Part shown: one piece after another, positions 5,982 through 11,485 of the stretch
Numbering within the stretch: position 1 is the stretch's first letter
How the letters are laid out: every line of letters begins with the position of its first letter
Assembly: GCA_903870955.1 (NCBI GenBank)
Contig: CAIQEX010000682.1
Location: 1-11,485 of the forward strand
Reading direction: 5' to 3'
Source of the DNA: an uncultured beta proteobacterium
GTDB lineage: Bacteria; Pseudomonadota; Gammaproteobacteria; Burkholderiales; Burkholderiaceae_C
DNA: 11,485 nt
The notes under the pieces: model-generated
Told to the model about the DNA's origin: nothing
Database searches by the model: none
The model's input: only the letters and a program-made list of their open reading frames with translations
Program-made: the position numbers and the translations under genes

Positions 5982-6659
5982 TTACTCCATTACAAAATTA
6001 ATCGGTACGGCAAACCACATGGCTTCTGGCACGCCACCACGCTTGCCGGGCACATAGCGCCAGGACTTGACGGTTGCCAGAGCCGCCTGGTCCAGACGCT
6101 CAAAGCCACTTGAGGTCTTTATTTCTGCCTTTTGCGGACTGCCGTCGGTGCCAATAAATACATTCACAATGACCTTTCCCTGCTCATTGCGCTGCTTGCT
6201 GATGCGCGGGTATTCGGGCTTGGGGTTGTGCAGATACTCCGCATCGCTAGAGGGCAGTTCCACCTTTGCCGGTGCTGGAGGGGCTGGAGGCGGACTTGCC
6301 GCTACCGGCGTCGCGATGGGTGCCAGAACCGGAGTCGGCGTGGTAACACCCACGGGTGCTTGCGGCGATGGCGTGGGGTCTGCAATGGCCAGTGGCACGG
6401 GTGCCTGGACCTGCACCACCGGTTGCTGCACCGACGTAGGCGTAGTCTTGCTCGGTGGTTTAGGAGGCGGCGGCGGTGGCGGCTCTTCCTTGGGCTTTGG
6501 CAGCTCAATAAAGTCGCTCATGACATTGACGGGAACCACCATGTCGACAGCACGCATCAGCAGGCCACTTTGAAGCGCCCACAGGGCAGCGACGTGCAAG
6601 AGCAGCACGCCGCTGACAACCAGAACATTTCTGCTAACTGGCATGGTGGGTAGTTGCAT
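5982..6659 (-). CDS. tonB: TonB energy transducer
   Basis: A 225-residue protein from the ATG at 6659. It has the expected three parts: an N-terminal signal anchor (about 11-34) including His22, which corresponds to the conserved His of the TonB anchor; a proline-rich periplasmic spacer (about 50-140) with seven consecutive Pro at 60-66 and many PxP repeats; and a C-terminal receptor-binding domain with NPKPEYPRISKQ and VNVFIGTDGSP, ending WRYVPGKRGG then VPEAMWFAVPINF. The YP pair of the latter domain is the receptor-contact signature. Alternative starts are a TTG at 6671, immediately after the receptor stop, and an ATG at 6644. The gene follows the receptor gene by 12 bases, so this TonB is probably dedicated to that receptor. 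The TonB call is certain; the exact start is not. Confidence 0.93.
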   Translation of the reverse strand: MQLPTMPVSRNVLVVSGVLLLHVAALWALQSGLLMRAVDMVVPVNVMSDFIELPKPKEEPPPPPPPKPPSKTTPTSVQQPVVQVQAPVPLAIADPTPSPQAPVGVTTPTPVLAPIATPVAASPPPAPPAPAKVELPSSDAEYLHNPKPEYPRISKQRNEQGKVIVNVFIGTDGSPQKAEIKTSSGFERLDQAALATVKSWRYVPGKRGGVPEAMWFAVPINFVME

Positions 6660-6671
6660 GTCACCGGTCAA

Positions 6672-9107
6672 TTAAAAGTCGTACTTCAACTCAGCAACAA
6701 AGGTGCGTCCTGGGTAGGGGTGGAAGTTCCAGTACTCGGTGTTGGTCAGGTTGTCGATACCAAAAGCGGCCACCAGTTTGGGCTGTATCGCATAGCGTGC
6801 GCGCAAGTCCAGCACCGTAAAGCGGCTGGCAGCGGTGTATGCAAAGCCATTGATGTCGGTGTTGTTGAGCGAGGAGAACTGGTCGCCGCTGTAGCGCACG
6901 CCCAGCGAGGTGCTGAGTTGCGCGTCCCAATGGTAGTTAGCCAGGGCGCTGGCGCGCCACTGCGGTACGCGCGGTTGCAGCTTGTCAATGGTGTCACCCG
7001 GCTTGACCACATACGAGCTGTTGGCCTTGATGCGCGAGTCGGCATAGGTGATGCTGCCCGACAAGTCCAGCCCTTGCTTGATGATGTTCTCGCCTTGGAA
7101 GGCAATTTCCAGACCCTGCGTGCTGATGGCGTCGATGTTTTGCACCATGTTCACCAGCGTGCCATCGAGCTTTGCCCCCACCGCTTGAGAGTAGAGCGAG
7201 TCCGTCACGTCTTCGTTGAAGAAGGTCAGACGCAACAACCCATTGCCCAGGTCTTTCTCCAGCGTGAGTTCGGTGGTCCAGGATTTTTCCGGGCGCAGGT
7301 TCGGGTCATTCACCCAGGTTTGGCCGCTTGGGCAGGCGCTGGCTAGCGTCTTGGTTGCAATGTCCGAACACTTGGTGGTCGCGCCGTAAAGTTCGGACAC
7401 GGTGGGCATACGCACCGCACGTCCGACCGAGCCCTTGAGCACCGTGTCCTCCGACCATTGGTAGGCAAGAGCCGCCTTGGGCGAAGCAAAGACTTCGTTG
7501 CGCGAAGCATAGCTGTCGGTTTTGATGTTGCCGGATACGACGCTCTTGGCGTAACCATCCGATGCGCTCCAGTTCTCCAGGCGGACTCCGAGCACGGTTT
7601 TCCAGTCCGTCGCGAACGCCCATGCGTCCTGGCCGTAGATGCTTTGCAGCTTGCTTTGGCCGCCGACATCGGCATTCAGACCAGACGGTCCACTTTGTGG
7701 GCCGCTGGTGAACCAGTTGTCGGTTGTGCTGAGGTTGGTCTTGTTGATGTGCAGCTGGTAGCTGTCTTGCTGCACGCCAAAGTCCACCAAATGGGCACCT
7801 GTTATGCCTTCGGGGCGCCAGATGCCCTTGGCGGCCAGCGTGGTCCAGCCAGTGCCTTTTTGGTCGGTGAGGGTGGCGGCATTGGCAATCGCGCCACTGG
7901 TCATGGTGCCAGCCAGATTGACGGCGCTATTGATGGCGGATTGGCGGGCTTGGTCGGTGCTGTAGTCGACCACACTGGCAGCGACTTCCCAGTCCCAGAC
8001 ACCCTTGGTGTGGCTCTTGACCGACAGACCCTGCATCCAGTGGTCCAGGTTTTCTTTGGTGGCGTTAAAGAGGTTCGTCAGACCATAGGTATTGCCATTG
8101 ATGGCCACGTTGCCGCTGTACACCGGTGCACCCGCTACCGTTAGGTAGCTGGTGGGTTTGCCATCAGACGCGTTCTTCCAGTTGCCCAGCATATAGCTCG
8201 CGCGCACCGTGGGAGACAGGTCGTAGGCCAGCTTGAGTTTGGCGTGGTCTTGAACCGTGTGGTATTGGGTGTTGGTGCCCACGATGTACCAAGGCGTATA
8301 GGTCTTGTCCAGGCCATAGACTGCGCCACTGGCGACTGGGTTGGCGCCGGGTGCGGTCGTCGATAGGGATTTGGTGGCAAGCACCAGGGGTTGGCCCTGG
8401 CTGTCGGTGTGGTTCAGGTCGAGCCACCAGGCCCAGTCGCCGTTTTTGTTGCCTAGTGATGCGCTGGCCTGGTATCCGTTGTCGGTTTCGTGGGTGTTGT
8501 AGAGGTCAAAGTTTTGCTGTGTCGCAGTGATTTTTGCGTGACCTTCGAAGGTTGCAGGCATGCGCGTAACGTAATCCACAACAGCACCCACTGAGTTGCC
8601 GGGATAGGCGGCCGAGAACGGGCCATACATCACGTCGGCACGTTCGATTTCTTCGGGGGTCACCATGCCCCAACGGGGCGCGTAGGTGGCGCCATTGCCG
8701 AGGTAGTTCGACAGCAGAATGCCGTCCGCATACACCGCCGAGCGGGCACTGTTGCCGGTGCCCGAGGCACGGCTCGACAACACGGCATGGTTGTAGTCGC
8801 CAATGTAGCGTCGGCGCACAACCAGGCTGGGAAAGTACTTGAGCACGTCTTCGCTGTCGGTGGCGTTGATGGTCTGCTCGACTTGCTCACGCGTAACCCC
8901 CTCGATGGTGGTGGGAATCTGCGTTGGCAGCGAGGTCGGTGCACCGCTGGTCACGGTGACTACGCCCAACGACTTGACGGGAGCAACAACCGTGTTCTGG
9001 TCACTCGATGTTTGTGCCACGCCGGCAAGCGGCAAGGCCATGGGAAATGCAATCGCCATGGACAAGGCGATGCGGCTTTTACGTGTGGGATAGGTGGTCT
9101 TCTTCAT
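6672..9107 (-). CDS. TonB-dependent outer-membrane receptor, probably for a copper species
   Basis: An 811-residue receptor. The signal peptide runs to about residue 32 (GVAQT). A plausible TonB box LGVVTVTS lies at 48-55. The plug domain spans about 65-185 and includes ARSAVYADGILLSNYLGNGA (121-140) and PEEIERADVMYGPFSAAYPG (151-170). A 22-stranded beta barrel follows and ends in ...AELKYDF with the terminal Phe that the BAM complex recognises. One extracellular loop has a close cysteine pair (C580 and C592), probably a disulphide. The barrel is not rich in His or Met as a copper receptor such as OprC might suggest, so the substrate is inferred from neighbours: PCuAC, DUF2946, copper uptake-associated protein and Csp1. 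It lies nine bases after the divergent PCuAC-like gene and 12 bases before tonB. Another metal chelate (for example a cobalt, nickel or zinc complex) is possible. Confidence 0.92.
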   Translation of the reverse strand: MKKTTYPTRKSRIALSMAIAFPMALPLAGVAQTSSDQNTVVAPVKSLGVVTVTSGAPTSLPTQIPTTIEGVTREQVEQTINATDSEDVLKYFPSLVVRRRYIGDYNHAVLSSRASGTGNSARSAVYADGILLSNYLGNGATYAPRWGMVTPEEIERADVMYGPFSAAYPGNSVGAVVDYVTRMPATFEGHAKITATQQNFDLYNTHETDNGYQASASLGNKNGDWAWWLDLNHTDSQGQPLVLATKSLSTTAPGANPVASGAVYGLDKTYTPWYIVGTNTQYHTVQDHAKLKLAYDLSPTVRASYMLGNWKNASDGKPTSYLTVAGAPVYSGNVAINGNTYGLTNLFNATKENLDHWMQGLSVKSHTKGVWDWEVAASVVDYSTDQARQSAINSAVNLAGTMTSGAIANAATLTDQKGTGWTTLAAKGIWRPEGITGAHLVDFGVQQDSYQLHINKTNLSTTDNWFTSGPQSGPSGLNADVGGQSKLQSIYGQDAWAFATDWKTVLGVRLENWSASDGYAKSVVSGNIKTDSYASRNEVFASPKAALAYQWSEDTVLKGSVGRAVRMPTVSELYGATTKCSDIATKTLASACPSGQTWVNDPNLRPEKSWTTELTLEKDLGNGLLRLTFFNEDVTDSLYSQAVGAKLDGTLVNMVQNIDAISTQGLEIAFQGENIIKQGLDLSGSITYADSRIKANSSYVVKPGDTIDKLQPRVPQWRASALANYHWDAQLSTSLGVRYSGDQFSSLNNTDINGFAYTAASRFTVLDLRARYAIQPKLVAAFGIDNLTNTEYWNFHPYPGRTFVAELKYDF

Positions 9108-9116
9108 GACTATTCT

Positions 9117-9611
9117 CTATTTAAGTTTGTGTTCGGCAGGCGCATCGGTCTGGGCTGATTGCGCATAGACCTTGACGGTTTCCGAGCCTGCGTGTTCAAA
9201 GGTCAGGGTGAGATCAAAGTGGTCGCCATCCTTGATCGGTTGCTTCATTTCTTTCAGAAGCAGGCGGTATTCACCCAGGTTGTGGCGCATGGGTGTGCTG
9301 AGATTGGCTGGCAGTTCAATGGCGCCTAGCACTTCGGTTTTGAGCATGCTTTTGGCTGGCATGACGTGCTGAAAGATCACTTCCGCTGCGACAGGAGTGC
9401 TTGCTTTTAGCAACCGGTCCGAAGTGTGACCTTCGTTTTTGATGCCTCGAAAATAGACCATCCATTGCGGAGCTTCCGCTGCGCTAGGCATGGCGTAAGG
9501 GTGTTCGATTCTCAACTCTCCGACGCTGGAACCATGGGCAAACACCTGTGTAGGTAAAGTGATCGACAGGACTATTGCTAGCCAAGCGTGGAAGTGACGT
9601 AGTGTTTGCAT
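9117..9611 (-). CDS. Divergent PCuAC-like periplasmic protein lacking the HxM ligands
   Basis: A 164-residue protein from the ATG at 9611, which begins a clear signal peptide (MQTLRHFHAW, hydrophobic core, cleavage after VFA at 25). An upstream in-frame ATG at 9653 would add 14 residues that spoil the signal peptide. The fold matches PCuAC/DUF461: LRIEHPYAMPS, MVYFRGIKNEG, DRLLKASTPVAAEV, then IELPANLS and MKQPIKDGD near 99-130. The copper motif is altered. Where PCuAC has HEM it reads IFQ, with His82 and Met84 shifted two to four positions, and where PCuAC has YHxM it reads YRLL (115-118). Metal binding by the standard site is therefore unlikely, though His/Met residues elsewhere (His26, His82, Met84, Met89, His110) could form another site. 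It directly precedes the receptor gene, suggesting it serves that receptor. The leader carries an imperfect dyad at 9636-9666. Confidence 0.82.
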   Translation of the reverse strand: MQTLRHFHAWLAIVLSITLPTQVFAHGSSVGELRIEHPYAMPSAAEAPQWMVYFRGIKNEGHTSDRLLKASTPVAAEVIFQHVMPAKSMLKTEVLGAIELPANLSTPMRHNLGEYRLLLKEMKQPIKDGDHFDLTLTFEHAGSETVKVYAQSAQTDAPAEHKLK

Positions 9612-9635
9612 GATGTGTGACTCGTTGGTGTTGTG

Positions 9636-9666
9636 TGCCCATAGAAACCGCATGTCTCTACGGGCA
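9636..9666. repeat. Imperfect hairpin upstream of the PCuAC-like gene
   Basis: TGCCC-A-TAGA (9636-9645) pairs with TCTA-C-GGGCA (9657-9666): nine paired bases with one mismatch around an 11-base loop. It lies in the gap between the 65-aa gene and the divergent PCuAC-like gene and could modulate read-through or mRNA stability. No U-run follows. Confidence 0.35.
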
Positions 9667-9680
9667 ACGGGTTTTAAAAA

Positions 9681-9878
9681 CTAAATGCAGGACCGCACAA
9701 ATTGCTGGGTCGCATATTTCAATTCCTTGAGCTCCCGTTTGACCCGGACCAGCTCGCCTTTCAGGCGTGCGATTTCATCTTTTTGGCTCGATGAATCAAG
9801 CGGTGCGATAGCCACGCGGGCGGTGCGAAAAGGAAAACGGGATGTTTTGCAAACCCCGGAAACAGACGTTTGTTGCAT
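9681..9878 (-). CDS. Unknown 65-aa protein with a C-terminal coiled coil
   Basis: I do not recognise this protein. The start at 9878 is supported by GGAG eight bases upstream (minus-strand 9890-9887); an upstream in-frame ATG at 9944 has no such site. Residues 1-33 are basic and Ser/Thr-rich (MQQTSVSGVCKTSRFPFRTA), with Cys10; residues about 34-61 form a charged heptad-like helix (KDEIARLKGELVRVKRELKE) ending in ATQQFVRSCI with Cys64. There is no signal peptide, so it is probably cytosolic, unlike all its copper-operon neighbours. The helix resembles the leucine-zipper end of IS3-family OrfA proteins, but the helix-turn-helix that should precede it is absent. It lies between the DUF2946 and PCuAC-like genes, on the same strand, with two hairpins in front of it. 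It may be a small regulator, or a relic. Confidence 0.55.
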   Translation of the reverse strand: MQQTSVSGVCKTSRFPFRTARVAIAPLDSSSQKDEIARLKGELVRVKRELKELKYATQQFVRSCI

Positions 9879-9908
9879 GAAAAATTCTCCAATTGAAAAT
9901 ACACAGTG

Positions 9909-9931
9909 GCGCTGCACCCACGGTGCGGCGC
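9909..9931. repeat. Strong GC-rich inverted repeat before the 65-aa gene
   Basis: GCGC-T-GCACC (9909-9918), loop CAC, then GGTGC-G-GCGC (9922-9931) form nine pairs plus a G-U pair on the plus strand (one C-A mismatch on the minus strand). It lies in the 5' leader of the 65-aa gene, just downstream of the second hairpin at 9938-9955. Confidence 0.45.
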
Positions 9932-9937
9932 GACGAA

Positions 9938-9955
9938 CAATCACGCTTGTGATTG
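9938..9955. repeat. Perfect 7-bp inverted repeat after the DUF2946 gene
   Basis: CAATCAC (9938-9944), loop GCTT, and GTGATTG (9949-9955) pair perfectly. It begins eight bases past the DUF2946 stop. On the minus strand it is followed by TTCGTC, which is not a true U-run, so it may be a weak terminator, a processing site, or a binding site for a dimeric regulator. Confidence 0.45.
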
Positions 9956-9963
9956 CGCGCTAA

Positions 9964-10377
9964 TCAATGCGATATTTCAGTCGGAGGGCCGCGTGGCGGC
10001 GCCCATAAGGGGGTGTTGTCAGCGTATAAAAAAGCCTGCCAATCCGCAAATTCCTTTGGCCCACCCTGCGTCCCCAAGAGGTAAGGCTGGGGGCTGGGCG
10101 GAGGAGCAATGCGGTCTGCTTGATGCAGGCAAAACGGGCAGTGCTGAAGGGAGGCGGTGGAATCCTGCCCGGTTGAGGAGTCCACTGCATGCGCGGTATC
10201 CGGTGCTACGGACCTGGACCCTTGCGCGGTACAGATTTCAATGCCGATGTTGTCGCCATGCGCAAACGCAATCGCATGGGTCAGTGTCGGAGCGATGGAA
10301 AACAACACTGCCACCAGCACCGTCCACCACACCGCCAATGGGCGGCGTAGTTTTTCAGTGGCGAGTGCGCGTGTCAT
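9964..10377 (-). CDS. DUF2946 family exported protein
   Basis: A 137-residue protein with an N-terminal basic segment and a hydrophobic signal/anchor (about 15-36), then a short periplasmic part. The family pattern is visible: an early Cys in EICTAQG (C49) and the later HCPFCLH (His79, Cys80, Cys83, His85). This CxxC flanked by histidines is suited to bind a metal or to form a redox pair. Members of this family are often found beside copper-uptake and TonB-receptor genes; no biochemical role is firmly known to me. The C-terminus is Pro-rich. It follows the copper uptake-associated gene by 21 bases. The ATG at 10377 is preceded by a run of A (eight in a row, including the A of ATG) and no Shine-Dalgarno sequence, so initiation may depend on coupling to the upstream gene. 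Confidence 0.82.
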   Translation of the reverse strand: MTRALATEKLRRPLAVWWTVLVAVLFSIAPTLTHAIAFAHGDNIGIEICTAQGSRSVAPDTAHAVDSSTGQDSTASLQHCPFCLHQADRIAPPPSPQPYLLGTQGGPKEFADWQAFLYADNTPLWAPPRGPPTEISH

Positions 10378-10398
10378 TTTTTTTAGGCCCGGTGACGC

Positions 10399-10875
10399 TT
10401 ACTTTTTTACGGGCTCGGCATGCTGACCGTGCTGTGCATGGTTGCCATGACCTTCGGCCGGGTCAATTTTCAGCATGCCCTCAAAACCATCAAACAATTT
10501 GCGCTTGTCCGCGCCAAGTTTGCCTTCGGACTCCACCACTGCCCTAGCCAGTTTGGTGGCGGCGGTGCTGCCCATACCAATGCTTTGCAGTACGTCGGCC
10601 TGAGTCAGTCCCGAGCCACCGCAAATGGAAATGAACCATTGGTTTCTGTCCTTTTGCAAGAACGCGCGCCCACCGCGACCGCCTTGACTCCAGCCTGCTA
10701 CGGCGAAGTCTCCTTCGACGTTGATGGGCTCCACGCGCAAGGGTGCTTCAGGCTTTTCAAATTGGGCTTTTAGCACCATGGTGATTTGATGCTCGTTGTC
10801 GCCATGTGCCAAAGCGGGCGCTATGCCCATGAATTGGGCCAGGCCCAGCGTGCATGCAATGATCCAGTTCTTCAT
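10399..10875 (-). CDS. Copper uptake system-associated periplasmic protein
   Basis: A 158-residue exported protein. The signal peptide is MKNWIIACTLGLAQFMGI then APALA, cut near residue 23. The mature part has the pattern I recall for proteins annotated as 'copper uptake system-associated': FAVAGWSQGGRGGRAFLQ (57-74), a WFISICGGSGL segment with Cys85, and LFDGFEGML near 128-135. A His-rich tail (His143, 146, 149 and 152) could hold metal. There is no enzymatic motif. It follows the PCuAC gene by 20 bases and has the strongest ribosome binding site in the block (AGGAGG, seven bases before ATG). The precise role in copper uptake is unknown; the family call is by memory of the pattern and by context. 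Confidence 0.8.
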   Translation of the reverse strand: MKNWIIACTLGLAQFMGIAPALAHGDNEHQITMVLKAQFEKPEAPLRVEPINVEGDFAVAGWSQGGRGGRAFLQKDRNQWFISICGGSGLTQADVLQSIGMGSTAATKLARAVVESEGKLGADKRKLFDGFEGMLKIDPAEGHGNHAQHGQHAEPVKK

Positions 10876-10882
10876 GTTCGTT

Positions 10883-10888
10883 CCTCCT
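10883..10888 (-). promoter_or_regulatory. Shine-Dalgarno site of the copper uptake-associated gene
   Basis: A perfect AGGAGG on the minus strand lies seven bases upstream of the ATG at 10875. It is stronger than the sites of all neighbouring genes and suggests this protein is made in larger amounts. Confidence 0.7.
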
Positions 10889-10895
10889 GGTGGTT

Positions 10896-11387
10896 TTAAT
10901 TTGCGTGGGCCATTGCGCCCATGTGGGCCATGGCTTTGACGGGCACGGTGAGTTCCGTTTTGCTTTCCACACCTTTTGCATCTACGAAGACCAAAGTCAA
11001 CGGAATGGTGGTGTCCTTGATCAATGAGGTCTTCAAATCCATAAGCATGATGTGAAAGCTACCTGGCTTGAGTTCGACGGTTTTACCCGCGGGGAGTTCC
11101 AGACCACCCTTGAGCAGGCGCATCTTCATCACGTCGCCCTCCAGACGCATTTCGTGCACTTCACCGACGGCCGCCACGGGTGTTGAGGCGCCCACCAACC
11201 GCATATCGCTAGCGGCTTCCAGGCTCATGAAGACCCCGGCACTTTTTTGTGCCTGAACCGTGGCGCGGGCCCAGGGGTTTTGGACCAAAACGGATTGAGC
11301 CCACGCGCAATAGGAAAGGGAAAACAGGGCCAGTGCGCTAACCGCGTTGCGCAGGAATGGAATTAAAGCTGTACGGACGGTGGTCAT
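10896..11387 (-). CDS. PCuAC periplasmic copper chaperone
   Basis: A 163-residue protein from the ATG at 11387, chosen over an upstream TTG at 11426 because it starts a typical signal peptide (MTTVRTALIPF to CAWA, residue 30). The mature domain has the family copper motif: His78 and Met80 (HEM), Met89, then His112 and Met114 (HIM). The spacing from Met89 to His112 is one residue longer than in the H-x10-M-x21-H-x-M form. It also has the PWARATVQ and ASTPVA family marks. A C-terminal MAHMGAMAHAN tail adds further His/Met ligands. PCuAC proteins carry Cu(I), and sometimes Cu(II), in the periplasm and deliver it to cytochrome oxidase assembly (with ScoI); here it heads a copper-uptake operon. 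The leader upstream carries overlapping inverted repeats (11415-11445). The 5' end of the operon is probably close to or beyond the right edge. Confidence 0.9.
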   Translation of the reverse strand: MTTVRTALIPFLRNAVSALALFSLSYCAWAQSVLVQNPWARATVQAQKSAGVFMSLEAASDMRLVGASTPVAAVGEVHEMRLEGDVMKMRLLKGGLELPAGKTVELKPGSFHIMLMDLKTSLIKDTTIPLTLVFVDAKGVESKTELTVPVKAMAHMGAMAHAN

Positions 11388-11414
11388 GGTGATCTCGCAA
11401 AAATGAAGAGCGGG

Positions 11415-11445
11415 GTCCGATTGCAATGGGCAATCGCGATCGGAC
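11415..11445. promoter_or_regulatory. Two mutually exclusive inverted repeats in the PCuAC leader
   Basis: GTCCGAT (11415-11421) pairs with ATCGGAC (11439-11445). The overlapping CGATTGC (11418-11424) pairs with GCAATCG (11430-11436) around a five-base loop. Both are perfect seven-base stems but share bases, so only one can form fully at a time. They lie 28 bases upstream of the PCuAC start. They could be part of an operator or a leader switch; no clear U-run follows. Confidence 0.4.
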
Positions 11446-11485
11446 TAAAGGTGCTGTCGCTGAACCACGCGCAAGTCGTGGTGGA
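11446..11485. other. Right edge: upstream end of the copper block, unassigned
   Basis: Forty bases before the window ends. The minus strand can be read as the tail of an upstream gene (HHDLRVVQRQHL, then TAG at about 11445), or in other frames without stop. A six-pair dyad ACCACG / CGTGGT lies at 11464-11482. There is too little sequence to decide whether this is coding. Confidence 0.2.

Noticed and set aside
6080..6520. Repetitive GGT/GGC-rich plus-strand sequence that looks like a low-complexity repeat
   Set aside because: It is the complement of the proline-rich spacer of TonB and needs no separate explanation.
7458..8144. Open frame of 228 codons on the plus strand inside the receptor gene
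   Set aside because: Antisense to the beta barrel of the TonB-dependent receptor; no ribosome binding site or family pattern.
9681..9944. Remnant of an IS3-family OrfA transposase
   Set aside because: Only the C-terminal charged helix is similar. The helix-turn-helix is missing, there are no terminal inverted repeats and no OrfB nearby, and a good ribosome binding site supports a genuine small gene starting at 9878.
9938..9955. Rho-independent terminator after the DUF2946 gene
   Set aside because: The stem is good but is followed on the minus strand by TTCGTC and not by a U-run, so I list it only as an inverted repeat.
1..11485. CRISPR array, tRNA or rRNA genes, integrase or complete insertion sequence
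   Set aside because: I saw no regularly spaced repeats, no cloverleaf or rRNA landmarks, and no transposase or integrase motifs in any frame.

Overview
The window looks like chromosomal DNA of a betaproteobacterium, most likely from the Comamonadaceae (Rhodoferax/Polaromonas/Curvibacter-like). This rests on the style of the proteins (AmpG, LoiP-like M48 peptidase, PCuAC and DUF2946 copper proteins), moderate GC content, dense gene packing and a degenerate copy of an 'AAAAATAGCTG...' intergenic repeat that I recall as common in that family. The genus is inference. No rRNA, tRNA, CRISPR array or intact mobile element was seen.

Left part (1-4253) is a mixed neighbourhood. It holds an AmpG-type MFS permease on the minus strand, cut by the left edge; a divergently transcribed secreted M48 zinc metallopeptidase; a small DUF2591 (NinX-like) protein; a convergent GGEEF diguanylate cyclase with an intact inhibitory RxxD site; and a 164-aa acidic protein I do not recognise, which has a good sigma70-like promoter.

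Right part (4305-11485) is one coherent minus-strand block read from right to left. The order is PCuAC copper chaperone, 'copper uptake system-associated' protein, DUF2946 protein, a 65-aa unknown protein, a divergent PCuAC-like protein, a TonB-dependent outer-membrane receptor, TonB, ExbB, ExbD, then after 113 bases a 13-cysteine four-helix-bundle copper storage protein (Csp1 type). Gaps between the first eight steps are mostly 1-30 bases, so much of the block is probably a single operon. Its promoter would lie beyond the right edge or in the leader around 11388-11485.

Read together, the block describes a self-contained copper acquisition and storage pathway. The receptor would take a copper species across the outer membrane, powered by its own TonB-ExbB-ExbD motor. 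PCuAC-like periplasmic proteins with His/Met tails would carry the metal, and Csp1 would buffer it. The copper assignment follows from the neighbours; the receptor's substrate cannot be read from its sequence. The most interesting items are a PCuAC paralogue that has lost the canonical HxM copper ligands, a 65-aa coiled-coil protein in the middle of the operon, and several inverted repeats in the leaders and gaps.
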